Source: a virus
Virus record (IMG/VR): IMGVR_UViG_3300046512_000231
Coordinates: 1 to 37,662 of that record
Length of the DNA: 37,662 nucleotides
Strand: one strand, 5' to 3'
Part shown: positions 23,523-30,196 of the stretch, piece after piece
Position numbering within the stretch: position 1 is the first letter of the stretch
Layout: every line of letters begins with the position of its first letter
The notes under the pieces: generated by a model
The model's database searches: none
What the model saw: the letters and a program-made list of their open reading frames with translations, nothing else
Told to the model about the DNA's origin: nothing
Translations under genes and position numbers: made by a program

Positions 23523-24365
23523 CTACATATCTTTCTCAATTTCTAATGCGAGTTGTGCCGCGTTTTTTGTATTGTTTGCAAATGTAATGTGGGAATTTGG
23601 TAGCCGGATATATGTCATTAGTATTTCTCTATCGTTGCGAACTTTGGATTTATAGAATCCAAATGAATAGAGTTCTCTTTGTATGGTTTTTAAATTTTCG
23701 GTTGAGTTTCGTGCAGCGTCGTTAGGCCATACGTACTTTGTGTTTGGGAACTGCTCTAATGTCTCGGCGGATGGCTGAAGGTGTAAATTTGCTACTGTAT
23801 CTTGAATGTCGATAAATAGGGCAATTAGATCATTTTCATCTGTGGCTGGATTATACAAAGTTGCCTGGAAGTCGAATGTGTCTCTGCGTAATATTTCGAG
23901 GAATTCATTAGTGTCTGGAGTGTCGGTTTCTTTCTTGGAGTGTGCTGCGAACGTGAAAGATGAGTAGTTGTTTTTTGGGAATATCAGTCTGTATAAAGTC
24001 AGTGGGTCTGTGAACCGACAAGAGCATTTTGATTCGATTTTCTCTAATATCTTAAAGAAGTCTTCTTGGTGTTTTATGTAATTGTTAAATGTGTTTTGTT
24101 TTAGGGTTTCTTCCATCTGTAAGTGCGCCTCCTCTGACCGATGAAGTGCTGCGACGATCGCTGTGAGTGGTACAGAGAGGCCTAGGATTGATAAGGGAAA
24201 TTTATATAGCTCGAAGAAATTATTTACACATTTTGAGGAAAAGCACCAATCAAAATTTTTGTTTGAAATAAAGGAAGCAACAAACAGAAGCGTGCCAGTC
24301 AAAATTGGGAAAAGTAAGGCTGTCCTGAAAAGGCGGGACTCGCCAAGCTTCTTAAGTGTCGTCAT
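23523..24365 (-). CDS. Two-TM cargo protein, retron-Ec48-effector-like / Abi-like (280 aa)
   Basis: The protein has two N-terminal membrane helices (about 15-33 and 56-73) around a short Cys-containing loop (FDWCFSSKCVNNFFELYKFP). A long soluble, mostly helical domain follows, starting HRSEEAHLQMEETLKQNTFN. This layout, and the loop-SPLxILG-PLTAIVA text, recall membrane effectors of retron Ec48 and similar phage-abortive-infection proteins; this is from memory of those proteins and not a domain match. No reverse transcriptase or msr/msd RNA gene is visible nearby. It has its own leftward start and low GC compared with the phage core, as for a lysogenic-conversion gene. Confidence 0.5.
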   Translation of the reverse strand: MTTLKKLGESRLFRTALLFPILTGTLLFVASFISNKNFDWCFSSKCVNNFFELYKFPLSILGLSVPLTAIVAALHRSEEAHLQMEETLKQNTFNNYIKHQEDFFKILEKIESKCSCRFTDPLTLYRLIFPKNNYSSFTFAAHSKKETDTPDTNEFLEILRRDTFDFQATLYNPATDENDLIALFIDIQDTVANLHLQPSAETLEQFPNTKYVWPNDAARNSTENLKTIQRELYSFGFYKSKVRNDREILMTYIRLPNSHITFANNTKNAAQLALEIEKDM

Positions 24366-24500
24366 CGTGGCTCTCTATGAGTGGGGATGGCCTCAGGCTA
24401 CTACGGTGCTTTGATATTAGCCATGAATGTACTGCGACAGCGGGGGGGGGGCGACGTTTAGGGAACGGGCGACAACTCGCCGGTTGTGGGTATGAAAAGA
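24366..24500. other. Non-coding stretch before attP
   Basis: This is the upstream region of the leftward 280-residue cargo gene and should hold its promoter, but I see no clear -35/-10 pair. A run of ten or eleven G (about 24441-24451) is prone to slippage and to sequencing error. Together with the attP arm it forms the gene-free gap 24366-24793. Confidence 0.4.
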
Positions 24501-24510
24501 GTTCCGCAAC
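24501..24510 (+). repeat. Integrase arm-type site P1
   Basis: GTTCCGCAAC, a perfect match to the four-site consensus, about 100 bp left of the core. Confidence 0.65.
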
Positions 24511-24563
24511 CGAAAATGCCCCCCTTGAAAACAAAGGCCCGCAGCTCCTTAAAAATCAGTGGC

Positions 24564-24572
24564 TTGCGGAAC
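24564..24572 (-). repeat. Integrase arm-type site P2 (inverted)
   Basis: TTGCGGAAC on the plus strand, which is GTTCCGCAA on the minus strand; about 40 bp left of the core. Confidence 0.65.
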
Positions 24573-24670
24573 GCTGAACGTGCTAAGCTTTTGATCTGCT
24601 TAGCTTTGTTAGTGGATTGCAAATCCGCCTACGCCGGTTCGATTCCGACCTCGGCCTCCACTATAAATAG

Positions 24671-24701
24671 CCCCGTAGATCAACGATCTACGGGGTTTTT
24701 T
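24671..24701 (+). terminator. Strong terminator directly after the tRNA core
   Basis: CCCCGTAGATC, loop AAC, GATCTACGGGG and six T: a perfect 11-bp stem. It lies 10 bases after the CCA. In a lysogen this phage arm would follow the rebuilt tRNA-Cys, so the phage supplies the tRNA gene with a new terminator. That would also insulate the cargo cassette from host tRNA transcription. Confidence 0.9.
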
Positions 24702-24723
24702 ATTGACCATAGAAAAGTTATAT

Positions 24724-24732
24724 TTTCCGCAA
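24724..24732 (+). repeat. Integrase arm-type site P'1
   Basis: TTTCCGCAA, one mismatch (first base) to the consensus GTTCCGCAA. Confidence 0.55.
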
Positions 24733-24744
24733 TATTCTGCTAGT

Positions 24745-24754
24745 GTTCCGCAAC
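24745..24754 (+). repeat. Integrase arm-type site P'2
   Basis: GTTCCGCAAC, identical to site P1. It is spaced 21 bp from P'1, two helical turns. Confidence 0.65.
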
Positions 24755-24793
24755 TGCGTTAGTAACGTTCACCGTTCAAGGAAGGGGATCGTA

Positions 24794-25051
24794 GTGGGGA
24801 TCATTAAATTTTTGGCAGCGATTGCCTTCATTGGATCTGTAATTTGGTTTTATGCAGCTCCCGATTATGAACCTGCGATCGCTATCGTTACGTCGTTTTC
24901 AGCACTGATCGGTGCTTGTCTCAGCACAGGCAAGCAAAAAGAAAAGACAAGTCAAGCGCAGATCGTGCAAGCGGACGGGATCGGCATCCAGGCTGGGGGT
25001 GATGTCAACATGGGGAGCATTACCAAAGGGAATTCCAGTGATGTTCGGTAA
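24794..25051 (+). CDS. Small 2-TM protein with IQAGGDV tail, first gene of cargo pair
   Basis: The chosen start is GTG 24794, six bases after a good ribosome site (AAGGAAGGGG). The ATG further upstream (24743) would lie inside the arm site P'2. The 85-residue product has two helices (about 3-23 and 27-46) separated by a short acidic turn (APDYEP). A cytoplasmic tail of about 40 residues ends QADGIGIQAGGDVNMGSITK. Its 3' end overlaps the next gene by 11 bp, so the two are probably translated together. The same IQAGG(D/N)V motif opens the partner protein. Function unknown; a membrane anchor or effector for the partner is plausible. Confidence 0.65.
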   Translation: MGIIKFLAAIAFIGSVIWFYAAPDYEPAIAIVTSFSALIGACLSTGKQKEKTSQAQIVQADGIGIQAGGDVNMGSITKGNSSDVR

Positions 25052-26090
25052 GGATCAACAACAAGATGTTGGAATTGGTGGCACGGCGATCCAAGCCGGA
25101 GGTAACGTAACGGTTGTAGGAGTCTCCTCGGCTGAGGCCCGAAATATTGCATTGGATGTTGCAAAGGCGACATTCTACGAGCTGACGGGGTTAGCTCGGG
25201 AAACGATGAGTAGCCGCGTAGAAGAAATCACAGAAAAGGTGATTTCAAAGCTCGAAAAAGATTTCCCTGAAGGCCTCAAAAAAGCAACAGATCCGGACTT
25301 TCAGCATGCACTGTATACTGTTCAGAAGCAGTTTGGGCGTACAGGGGATGAGGATTTAGGGGGGCTGCTGGTTGATCTTTTAGTTGATCGCAGTAAAGAG
25401 GATCAGCGGAATATTTTACAGATCGTTCTAAATGAATCGCTGGAAGTGGCTCCGAAGCTCACGGGTGCGCATTTAGCTTTACTTGCAGTTATATTTTTGC
25501 TTGGCTACACAAAGAATAATGCGCTGGACAGTAAAAAGAGATTCGGTGAGTATTTAGATGGGCATGTTTCTCACTTTGTCGGACAGTTGGTAAAAAATGT
25601 AGCAAGTTTTCAACATCTTGCATTTACAGGGTGTGGATCTGTCCAGGTTGGCCAGCGAGCTCTGGAAGAAATATTTTTGATTCATTACCCTGCGCTTTTT
25701 TCGAAGGGGTTCGAACCAAGTGAAATTGAAGCCAGATCTATATCTCTTGAGTGCCAAAAACTCTATATAATTCCGTGTCTCAATGATCCTTCTAAGTTTC
25801 AAATCTTGGCGATGGATCGACAAGTGCTTGATATGCTATTCGATCAGAATAAAACAAATCAAGATGATAGAGATAAGATTTATGGTTTGTTTGATCTTGG
25901 TCGAATGACTACCGAAGAGGTCCGTAGCGTGGTAGTGAAAATACGCCCTTATATGGAGTCGGTTTTCGATTGCTGGTCTAATTCGGACATGAAGAGCTTT
26001 ACGCTAACAAGTGTGGGTATGGCAATTGGTCATGCAAATCTAAAGCGATTAATTGGGGAGTTTGCAACATTATCGATCTGGATTAACTGA
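25041..26090 (+). CDS. LPO_1073/Vpar_1526-like protein, second gene of cargo pair (349 aa)
   Basis: The start ATG 25041 gives MFGKDQQQDVGIGGTAIQAG. A 14-codon longer start region would overlap the first gene further. After the IQAGGNVTVVGVSSAEARNI opening comes a mostly helical protein, including VEEITEKVISKLEKDF, then DPDFQHALYTVQKQFGRTGD and LLVDLLVDRSKEDQRNILQI. I recall this pattern from the family named LPO_1073/Vpar_1526, for which no activity is known to me; this is memory, not a search. No nuclease, NTPase or TIR signature is visible. Low GC and position beside attP mark it as accessory cargo; a defence or exclusion role is inferred. Confidence 0.6.
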   Translation: MFGKDQQQDVGIGGTAIQAGGNVTVVGVSSAEARNIALDVAKATFYELTGLARETMSSRVEEITEKVISKLEKDFPEGLKKATDPDFQHALYTVQKQFGRTGDEDLGGLLVDLLVDRSKEDQRNILQIVLNESLEVAPKLTGAHLALLAVIFLLGYTKNNALDSKKRFGEYLDGHVSHFVGQLVKNVASFQHLAFTGCGSVQVGQRALEEIFLIHYPALFSKGFEPSEIEARSISLECQKLYIIPCLNDPSKFQILAMDRQVLDMLFDQNKTNQDDRDKIYGLFDLGRMTTEEVRSVVVKIRPYMESVFDCWSNSDMKSFTLTSVGMAIGHANLKRLIGEFATLSIWIN

Positions 26091-26218
26091 TTGCGCCAAT
26101 CCCATAGCTAATATGTTTCCGGTAATCGCCCAGCCTAGGATTAGATTGGGCGGTTAGGAACGAGTTAAATTTATTTCGAGTTCTAATAAATCAGGAAGCT
26201 TCTATAAAAGATCTATCT

Positions 26219-27283
26219 TCATTTTGTTGGTCGTACAATCTCTCCAACTCGGCGGTACACTTTTTTCGTCATCTCTTCTGTCGAGTGGCCAAGAAGTCGG
26301 CTTGCATGGCCTAGCTCAATTTCGCTGGCCGCCTTTGGCCGAATGTCTCGGAACTGAAACTGTCGAATACTGACTGCCAAGGCGCCATCGCCTTGAGTGG
26401 CGGCCTTGACTGCTGCTTTCTCTCGGGCTTCATCCCACCGATTACGCAGCATCTGCTGGCTCATTCGAAGGCCGGAAGTATTTGTAATAAGAGTTGATGT
26501 TTTAATACCTTTGTAGGATTTCCGCTCAAGTAGCCCATTAATGAAGATGGATAGGTCGGATTCAGAGCCTGCTTCGTCTAAGCGTATACGTAGGCGTTTC
26601 TCCGTTTTACCCTGGCCGACCATCAAAAATCCGTTGTTCAGGTCCGTTTCAGCCGTTTTCAGTACGTCGGCTGGGCGCTGGCCAGTGAGGTAAGCCAGGT
26701 CCATGGCGTCTTTAAGCTCTTGAACGGCTTCAGCGTACACCGCATTCCACACAGCTTCGCCGGCGTAATAGTCCCGGGGCCTCTCTTTGTTACGTCGAAC
26801 ACCGAAGCAAGGGTTCGCCTTATCAGTGAGGCCCCATTCGCGAGCGATCGTGAACATGTGTGAGAGCAGGGCTATTTCACGGTTGGCCCTGACCTTCGCG
26901 GTGCGGGTGTCTCGATACAAAGCCACCACCTGGGGGGTGATGGACGCGATGGGGGCGTTCTCGAATGATTTTCTGAGTTGCTTCAGCTCCTTGAGATTGT
27001 CCTTCTGAGTGCGAGGCTTTTTCCCTGGAATGATTTTTTCTTCATAGCGATCAAACAGGGAGCCCATCAGGTGTGTGGGCTTCGGCGCGGCTTTGTGTTC
27101 CAGTCTGGCCCACTCGATTTTTGCTTGATCGATGTCGCTGCCCAAAGGGATCTCCTTTCGGTTGCCGGCGGCGTCCCTGCCGTTGTAATAGTACCCAACC
27201 CATACTTCACCATTTTTCCGAGTACGGGTTCTGCGGATCATGCGCGGGGGCATATCCCGGTTTGCTGCGTTCTTGTGGCGCAT
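26219..27283 (-). CDS. int: Tyrosine integrase
   Basis: The 354-residue protein has an N-terminal arm-binding region (KNGEVWVGYYYNGRDAAGNR), a core-binding SAM-like region (about 70-165) and the catalytic domain. Visible active-site residues are Arg203 (TGQRPAD), Lys226 (GQGKTEKR), Arg315 in FRDIRPKAA, His333 (LGHS) and Tyr343 (KKVYRR). The HxxR position reads RxxR (R312/R315), as in many phage integrases with the DIRPK motif. It is the last gene of the leftward operon, facing attP, with the cargo pair between. An internal Met at residue 11 is an alternative start. It catalyses integration at tRNA-Cys and excision. Confidence 0.93.
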   Translation of the reverse strand: MRHKNAANRDMPPRMIRRTRTRKNGEVWVGYYYNGRDAAGNRKEIPLGSDIDQAKIEWARLEHKAAPKPTHLMGSLFDRYEEKIIPGKKPRTQKDNLKELKQLRKSFENAPIASITPQVVALYRDTRTAKVRANREIALLSHMFTIAREWGLTDKANPCFGVRRNKERPRDYYAGEAVWNAVYAEAVQELKDAMDLAYLTGQRPADVLKTAETDLNNGFLMVGQGKTEKRLRIRLDEAGSESDLSIFINGLLERKSYKGIKTSTLITNTSGLRMSQQMLRNRWDEAREKAAVKAATQGDGALAVSIRQFQFRDIRPKAASEIELGHASRLLGHSTEEMTKKVYRRVGEIVRPTK

Positions 27284-27286
27284 TGA

Positions 27287-27523
27287 TTAACTCACGCTCG
27301 CGAGGTCGAGTGTCCAGGTTTCGGTAACTGCATTGGCCGCCGTGGGCTTCACGCCTGCTAGTTTCAATCGGGCATAAACTCGACCTACGATTGGGCGACG
27401 GGCACCAGTGAGGACAAACTGCCAGTTGTTATTGGTCAGCCACTGTATTTGCCGGGAGGGTGTCTGATAGCCGGTAATGACGGCCAGTTCGTCTTCGGCG
27501 AGTGTTTCACTTTGCATTTCCAT
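27287..27523 (-). CDS. DUF4224 protein, probable excisionase-type partner
   Basis: The 78-residue protein has the DUF4224 pattern at its N-terminus: LAEDELAVITGYQTPSRQIQ, then WLTNNNWQFVLTGARRPIVG. These small proteins are encoded directly upstream of phage integrases and are suspected recombination directionality factors or regulators. It ends 3 bp before the integrase ATG on the same strand. The ATG at 27523 follows GGAGTGACCC. Function is by family position only. Confidence 0.75.
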   Translation of the reverse strand: MEMQSETLAEDELAVITGYQTPSRQIQWLTNNNWQFVLTGARRPIVGRVYARLKLAGVKPTAANAVTETWTLDLASVS

Positions 27524-27536
27524 GGGTCACTCCATG

Positions 27537-27665
27537 CTAAGCGTGGCGGGTACCGGCGTCGCCACCGCCGCAGAAGAAATCGACAACGATCTTTTCGTCC
27601 TGGGCGTTGAAGCCAAGGCCGTATTGGGTTTTGAAATCGAACGGGTGCTTTTTGAAAGCCGTCAT
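27537..27665 (-). pseudogene. N-terminal remnant resembling a C5-cytosine methyltransferase
   Basis: A 42-codon frame with a strong ribosome site (AGGAGG, eight bases upstream) begins MTAFKKHPFDFKTQYGLGF. It continues KIVVDFFCGGGDAGTRHA and stops. The segment VVDFFCGGG(D)AGT matches motif I (SAM-binding, DxFCGxGG) of 5-methylcytosine methyltransferases, which normally continue for 300 or more residues. The rest of the gene is absent. Either the phage has lost an anti-restriction methylase by deletion, or a leftover start is still translated. It overlaps the HD gene stop (ATGA). Confidence 0.6.
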
Positions 27666-28207
27666 GCGCTCATCCTCCTGCGATGATCACCCTGCATCAG
27701 CTCCATCAGGCGGCTGAAGTACTGGATGCTCGCCTGTTGAGCGGGCATCGGAGTAATGAGGGCGGGGCGGGCCGGGACGCCCTTCAGGCAATCCCAATTG
27801 TCAGGATGGAACGGCATCAGGTCGCGGCGTTCGGTGGCAAGAACCACCAAGTCGGCACGGATCACGCTTTCTGGGAGGATTGGGTCAATGTTGAAGCGTT
27901 CGCAGATGGCGTACCAGACGCGCTGCTCGATCTCTCGGTATTCGGGCAACAAGGCCTTGAGCGGGCGAGTCATGTCGCCGAGGTATGCTTCTGTGGCGTC
28001 GTGCAATAGCGCCGGAAGCTGGTCGCGTTTCGGTACCAGGTTGCAGACGATCATGCTGTGTTGAGCCACGCTGTAGTGGGTACGTGTGTGGCCATTGAAG
28101 CGACAGAGCTGGGACAAGGCGTGGGCGATGTCGTGTGGGGTGACCATGGCAGCGGTTGGGTTCAAAAGGTTGAGCTGCCGGCCGCTATTAGTGAGTATCC
28201 AGCTCAT
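27662..28207 (-). CDS. HD-domain hydrolase (YfbR-like)
   Basis: The 181-residue protein has the HD superfamily signature: His at about 50 in YSVAQHSMIV, His69-Asp70 in PALLHDATEAYLGDM, and Asp118 in IRADLVV. The text resembles 5'-deoxynucleotidases and phosphohydrolases of the YfbR type found in many phages. It may process deoxynucleoside monophosphates or remove modified nucleotides. It starts in the stop of the next upstream gene. A role together with the dNMP kinase in nucleotide metabolism is inferred. Confidence 0.8.
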   Translation of the reverse strand: MSWILTNSGRQLNLLNPTAAMVTPHDIAHALSQLCRFNGHTRTHYSVAQHSMIVCNLVPKRDQLPALLHDATEAYLGDMTRPLKALLPEYREIEQRVWYAICERFNIDPILPESVIRADLVVLATERRDLMPFHPDNWDCLKGVPARPALITPMPAQQASIQYFSRLMELMQGDHRRRMSA

Positions 28208-28854
28208 GCTGCGTCCTCCGAGGGCAGATGACCCGGTTCAACGTCCTGGTGATTCATGTCAAGTTCAAAGGCTTCACGCAGCGCATCGCGCAAGTGCTGG
28301 TACCCCTCGGTGTTTGCTTCATGGGGGAAGCTGATCGTGCTCAGCTCGGGCTCTGCGTTAAAGTTGCCGCGTTTGTTCAGCCATTCGATGAGTTGGGTGT
28401 CCAGCGGCTGGGCGCTAAGGTTCGCTGATGATTCCACTGAATGGAAAACTCGATAGGCCATTGCTCGTGACAATTTGATCAGTTGTGCGGCTCGAGCTTG
28501 GGTTGCTTCAGTGCCGTGCAGTGCCTTCCAAGTCTGAAGTGCGAGCGCCAGGAACTGGGTGATATCCATCAGATCGCGGTAGTCACTCGACGTGAACGGT
28601 GTGGCCTTGATTCCGTGCATTTGTTTGCGAAGGTCAGCCAGTTGCTGAGCCTCACGGGTGCGCAGCTGCGTAATAGTGGCGATGTCAGCGTTCAGCGCGG
28701 CGATTCGTCCGCCGTGTTTCATCTTGTAGTCACGAGCGCCTTCCGCGTATTGCCGGTCGAGCGCTTGCAAGATCAACCTAAGGATGTAGTAACCCATCAT
28801 CAGCAGGGCGATGGTCGAGCAAATGGCGATGATCATTAGGTGTTGAGTTTGCAT
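28204..28854 (-). CDS. Single-TM, coiled-coil-like protein of unknown function (216 aa)
   Basis: An N-terminal membrane helix (about 6-30, LMIIAICSTIALLMMGYYIL) is followed by a charged helical region with coiled-coil character (about 40-80, RIAALNADIATITQLRTREA). The helical C-terminal half holds no motif I recognise. Such proteins are common in the leftward early operon of Pseudomonas phages. It follows a leader hairpin (28876-28913) and shares the ACAGCACATG start context with two other genes. Function unknown. Confidence 0.65.
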   Translation of the reverse strand: MQTQHLMIIAICSTIALLMMGYYILRLILQALDRQYAEGARDYKMKHGGRIAALNADIATITQLRTREAQQLADLRKQMHGIKATPFTSSDYRDLMDITQFLALALQTWKALHGTEATQARAAQLIKLSRAMAYRVFHSVESSANLSAQPLDTQLIEWLNKRGNFNAEPELSTISFPHEANTEGYQHLRDALREAFELDMNHQDVEPGHLPSEDAA

Positions 28855-28875
28855 GTGCTGTGTTCCTCGTTATGG

Positions 28876-28913
28876 CCCGGCGCCGGAATTCTTGGTGAGA
28901 GGACGGCGCCGGG
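28876..28913 (-). promoter_or_regulatory. Leader hairpin B with conserved CTCTCACCAA loop
   Basis: On the minus strand a 10-bp perfect stem (CCCGGCGCCG with CGGCGCCGGG) encloses an 18-base loop, TCCTCTCACCAAGAATTC. It lies in the gap between DUF2303 and the 216-aa gene, 22 bases before the latter's ATG. The loop is shared with the elements at 31859-31887 and 33126-33156, while the stem sequence differs. The repeated element is described under findings. Confidence 0.75.
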
Positions 28914-28934
28914 TACTGCTACGGGGTAGGGAGG

Positions 28935-29744
28935 TTATGCGTTGAACGTTCCCAAGATCAGAGTGGCCGCACCGCCGACTTCTTTGGCGAGGGTCGTCTT
29001 GAACTCTTGGGCGATTTCTTCGACTTGCTGCTCCTCTCCGGCCCAACGCAACTTCAGGGTTGGCTTGTCGTCGCCGGTCAGGATGCTGAGCTTCAGGGTG
29101 AATACTCGGGTGCCCAGGCCGTCATACGGGATCAGCGAAAAATGCAGAGCTTCTACGCGGGACTCGGCATTTGCGGCTTCGATGCTGTCCATTGCGCTAC
29201 GGGCGGCGCCGAAGTTGTGTTCGCTAGTAGTCGCGGTGCTGCGGGCCTCGATAGTGATGTTGCGAACGCTGGCAACCGCGGCGCTGATCGGCATGGTTTG
29301 GCCGCCTTCTTTTATAGCGACCAGGTTCAGGTTCCAGTCTTCGATCCACTCAGCCAGCTCGCGTTGGGTCAGCTTCTTTCCGGCAATTTGCTGGAGTGCC
29401 TTGAATGCGGCAGTCGGCTTAAGTTTCAGGATTGCCACGTCGTCTGCATGGCCGGGGCTGATTTCATCGCCGAGGTTGAAGAACACCTTGCAGCTCATGT
29501 CATCTTGATCGATGAAGCCCTGCGCCTCTGAGCCATTGCGAGAGATGGTGTAACCCGCGAAATCGCGCAGACTGGTGGTGTGCAGCGAGCCACGAAAGCG
29601 GGAGCGTAGCGCTTGGAACTGTTCCAAGTTGTGGATTTTCACGCCGATGGGCAGAGCGGTAACGGGGAATAGAGTGGGGGGCAGATCGCTTGCTGCATGG
29701 GCCTGGTCGATGATCAGTTCGAGTGTGTCTTTGTTGAGCGGCAT
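28935..29744 (-). CDS. DUF2303 protein
   Basis: The 269-residue protein matches DUF2303 (YfdQ-like, PF10065): TALPIGVKIHNLEQFQALRS, RFRGSLHTTSLRDFAGYTIS, then LKPTAAFKALQQIAGKKLTQ and QRELAEWIEDW. These proteins are abundant in early regions of phages and prophages; no activity is established. The C-terminal part carries a beta-rich stretch (LRWAGEEQQVEEIAQEFKTT). It starts near a weak copy of the leader motif and ends before leader hairpin B. Confidence 0.85.
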   Translation of the reverse strand: MPLNKDTLELIIDQAHAASDLPPTLFPVTALPIGVKIHNLEQFQALRSRFRGSLHTTSLRDFAGYTISRNGSEAQGFIDQDDMSCKVFFNLGDEISPGHADDVAILKLKPTAAFKALQQIAGKKLTQRELAEWIEDWNLNLVAIKEGGQTMPISAAVASVRNITIEARSTATTSEHNFGAARSAMDSIEAANAESRVEALHFSLIPYDGLGTRVFTLKLSILTGDDKPTLKLRWAGEEQQVEEIAQEFKTTLAKEVGGAATLILGTFNA

Positions 29745-29754
29745 TGGTGTTTCC

Positions 29755-29770
29755 TTTTTGGTGAGAGGAT
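29755..29770 (-). promoter_or_regulatory. Leader motif D (CCTCTCACCAAAAA, weak stem)
   Basis: On the minus strand ATCCTCTCACCAAAAA lies 11 bases before the DUF2303 start. It shares the 10-base core CTCTCACCAA with the hairpin loops, but only TCC/GGA can pair around it. It may be a degenerate copy of the leader element. Confidence 0.5.
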
Positions 29771-29795
29771 TTGGTGCTGCGTTTAGGTGTCCGCG

Positions 29796-30137
29796 TTAGC
29801 GAGCGGCCACTGGTGTGTCTTCGCTTTTGAAGAGCTGCGCGGTTGGGTCGTTCTGGAACAACGTCAGCCCTTGCGGGGTGAGATACAGCGGCGTGTCGAG
29901 TGTGGAGTCCTCGCGCAACTTTCCGCGTTTGGTGGGCTGCGAAAAGTCGAGGGTGTGGCTGACGGCGACTTGGTTGCTTTGGCCGATCTGCTTCATCTTC
30001 AGCTTGATGGTCACTTCACCGGCCTTGCCGTAGTCGATTACACCGGCGGCAACGTTCGAAAGGGCTTGGCCGATTTGCTGGGCAAATACACCGGCATTGA
30101 GTGAGCTGAAGAAGTCATTCGTGTCTGTGGCTTTCAT
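29796..30137 (-). CDS. Phage early protein of unknown function (113 aa)
   Basis: The start at 30137 is chosen because it has GAGGCACAGCAC upstream and the ACAGCACATG context seen at two other gene starts; the frame stays open further upstream without support. The protein reads DFFSSLNAGVFAQQIGQALS near the start and GEVTIKLKMKQIGQSNQVAV in the middle. I do not recognise a domain; its neighbour DUF2303 often has such a small partner. It ends 25 bases before the DUF2303 leader motif. Confidence 0.65.
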   Translation of the reverse strand: MKATDTNDFFSSLNAGVFAQQIGQALSNVAAGVIDYGKAGEVTIKLKMKQIGQSNQVAVSHTLDFSQPTKRGKLREDSTLDTPLYLTPQGLTLFQNDPTAQLFKSEDTPVAAR

Positions 30138-30196
30138 GTGCTGTGCCTCATTGGGTTTGTGTTGTTTGCCCCTGAACGGCAGGGGCCACCGTTGAA

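Larger units (their letters stand above)
24501..24754. other. attP: tRNA-Cys core with flanking integrase arm sites
   Basis: The core at 24614-24660 (47 bp) starts GGATTGCAAATCCGCC and ends CCGACCTCGGCCTCCA. It reads as the anticodon arm (GCA) to the 3' CCA end of a Pseudomonas-type tRNA-Cys. The 5' half of a tRNA is absent, so it is an attachment core and not a tRNA gene. Four arm-type sites with consensus GTTCCGCAA surround it: 24501-24509 (+), 24564-24572 (reverse), 24724-24732 (one mismatch) and 24745-24753 (+). Two lie on each side, the architecture expected of P and P' arms. The integrase gene lies 1.6 kb to the right. Confidence 0.85.

Noticed and set aside
24601-24660. A complete tRNA-Cys gene
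   Set aside because: Only the anticodon arm to CCA end is present; the bases before 24614 do not form the acceptor and D arms. It is an attachment core.
22258-26090. A retron with reverse transcriptase and msr/msd RNA
   Set aside because: No RT motif (YxDD) is seen in any reading frame of the cargo region; only an effector-like protein is present.
26091-26218. Terminator between the LPO_1073-like gene and int
   Set aside because: An imperfect hairpin (CGCCCAG with TTGGGCG) exists near 26127-26153 but no T-run follows on either strand.
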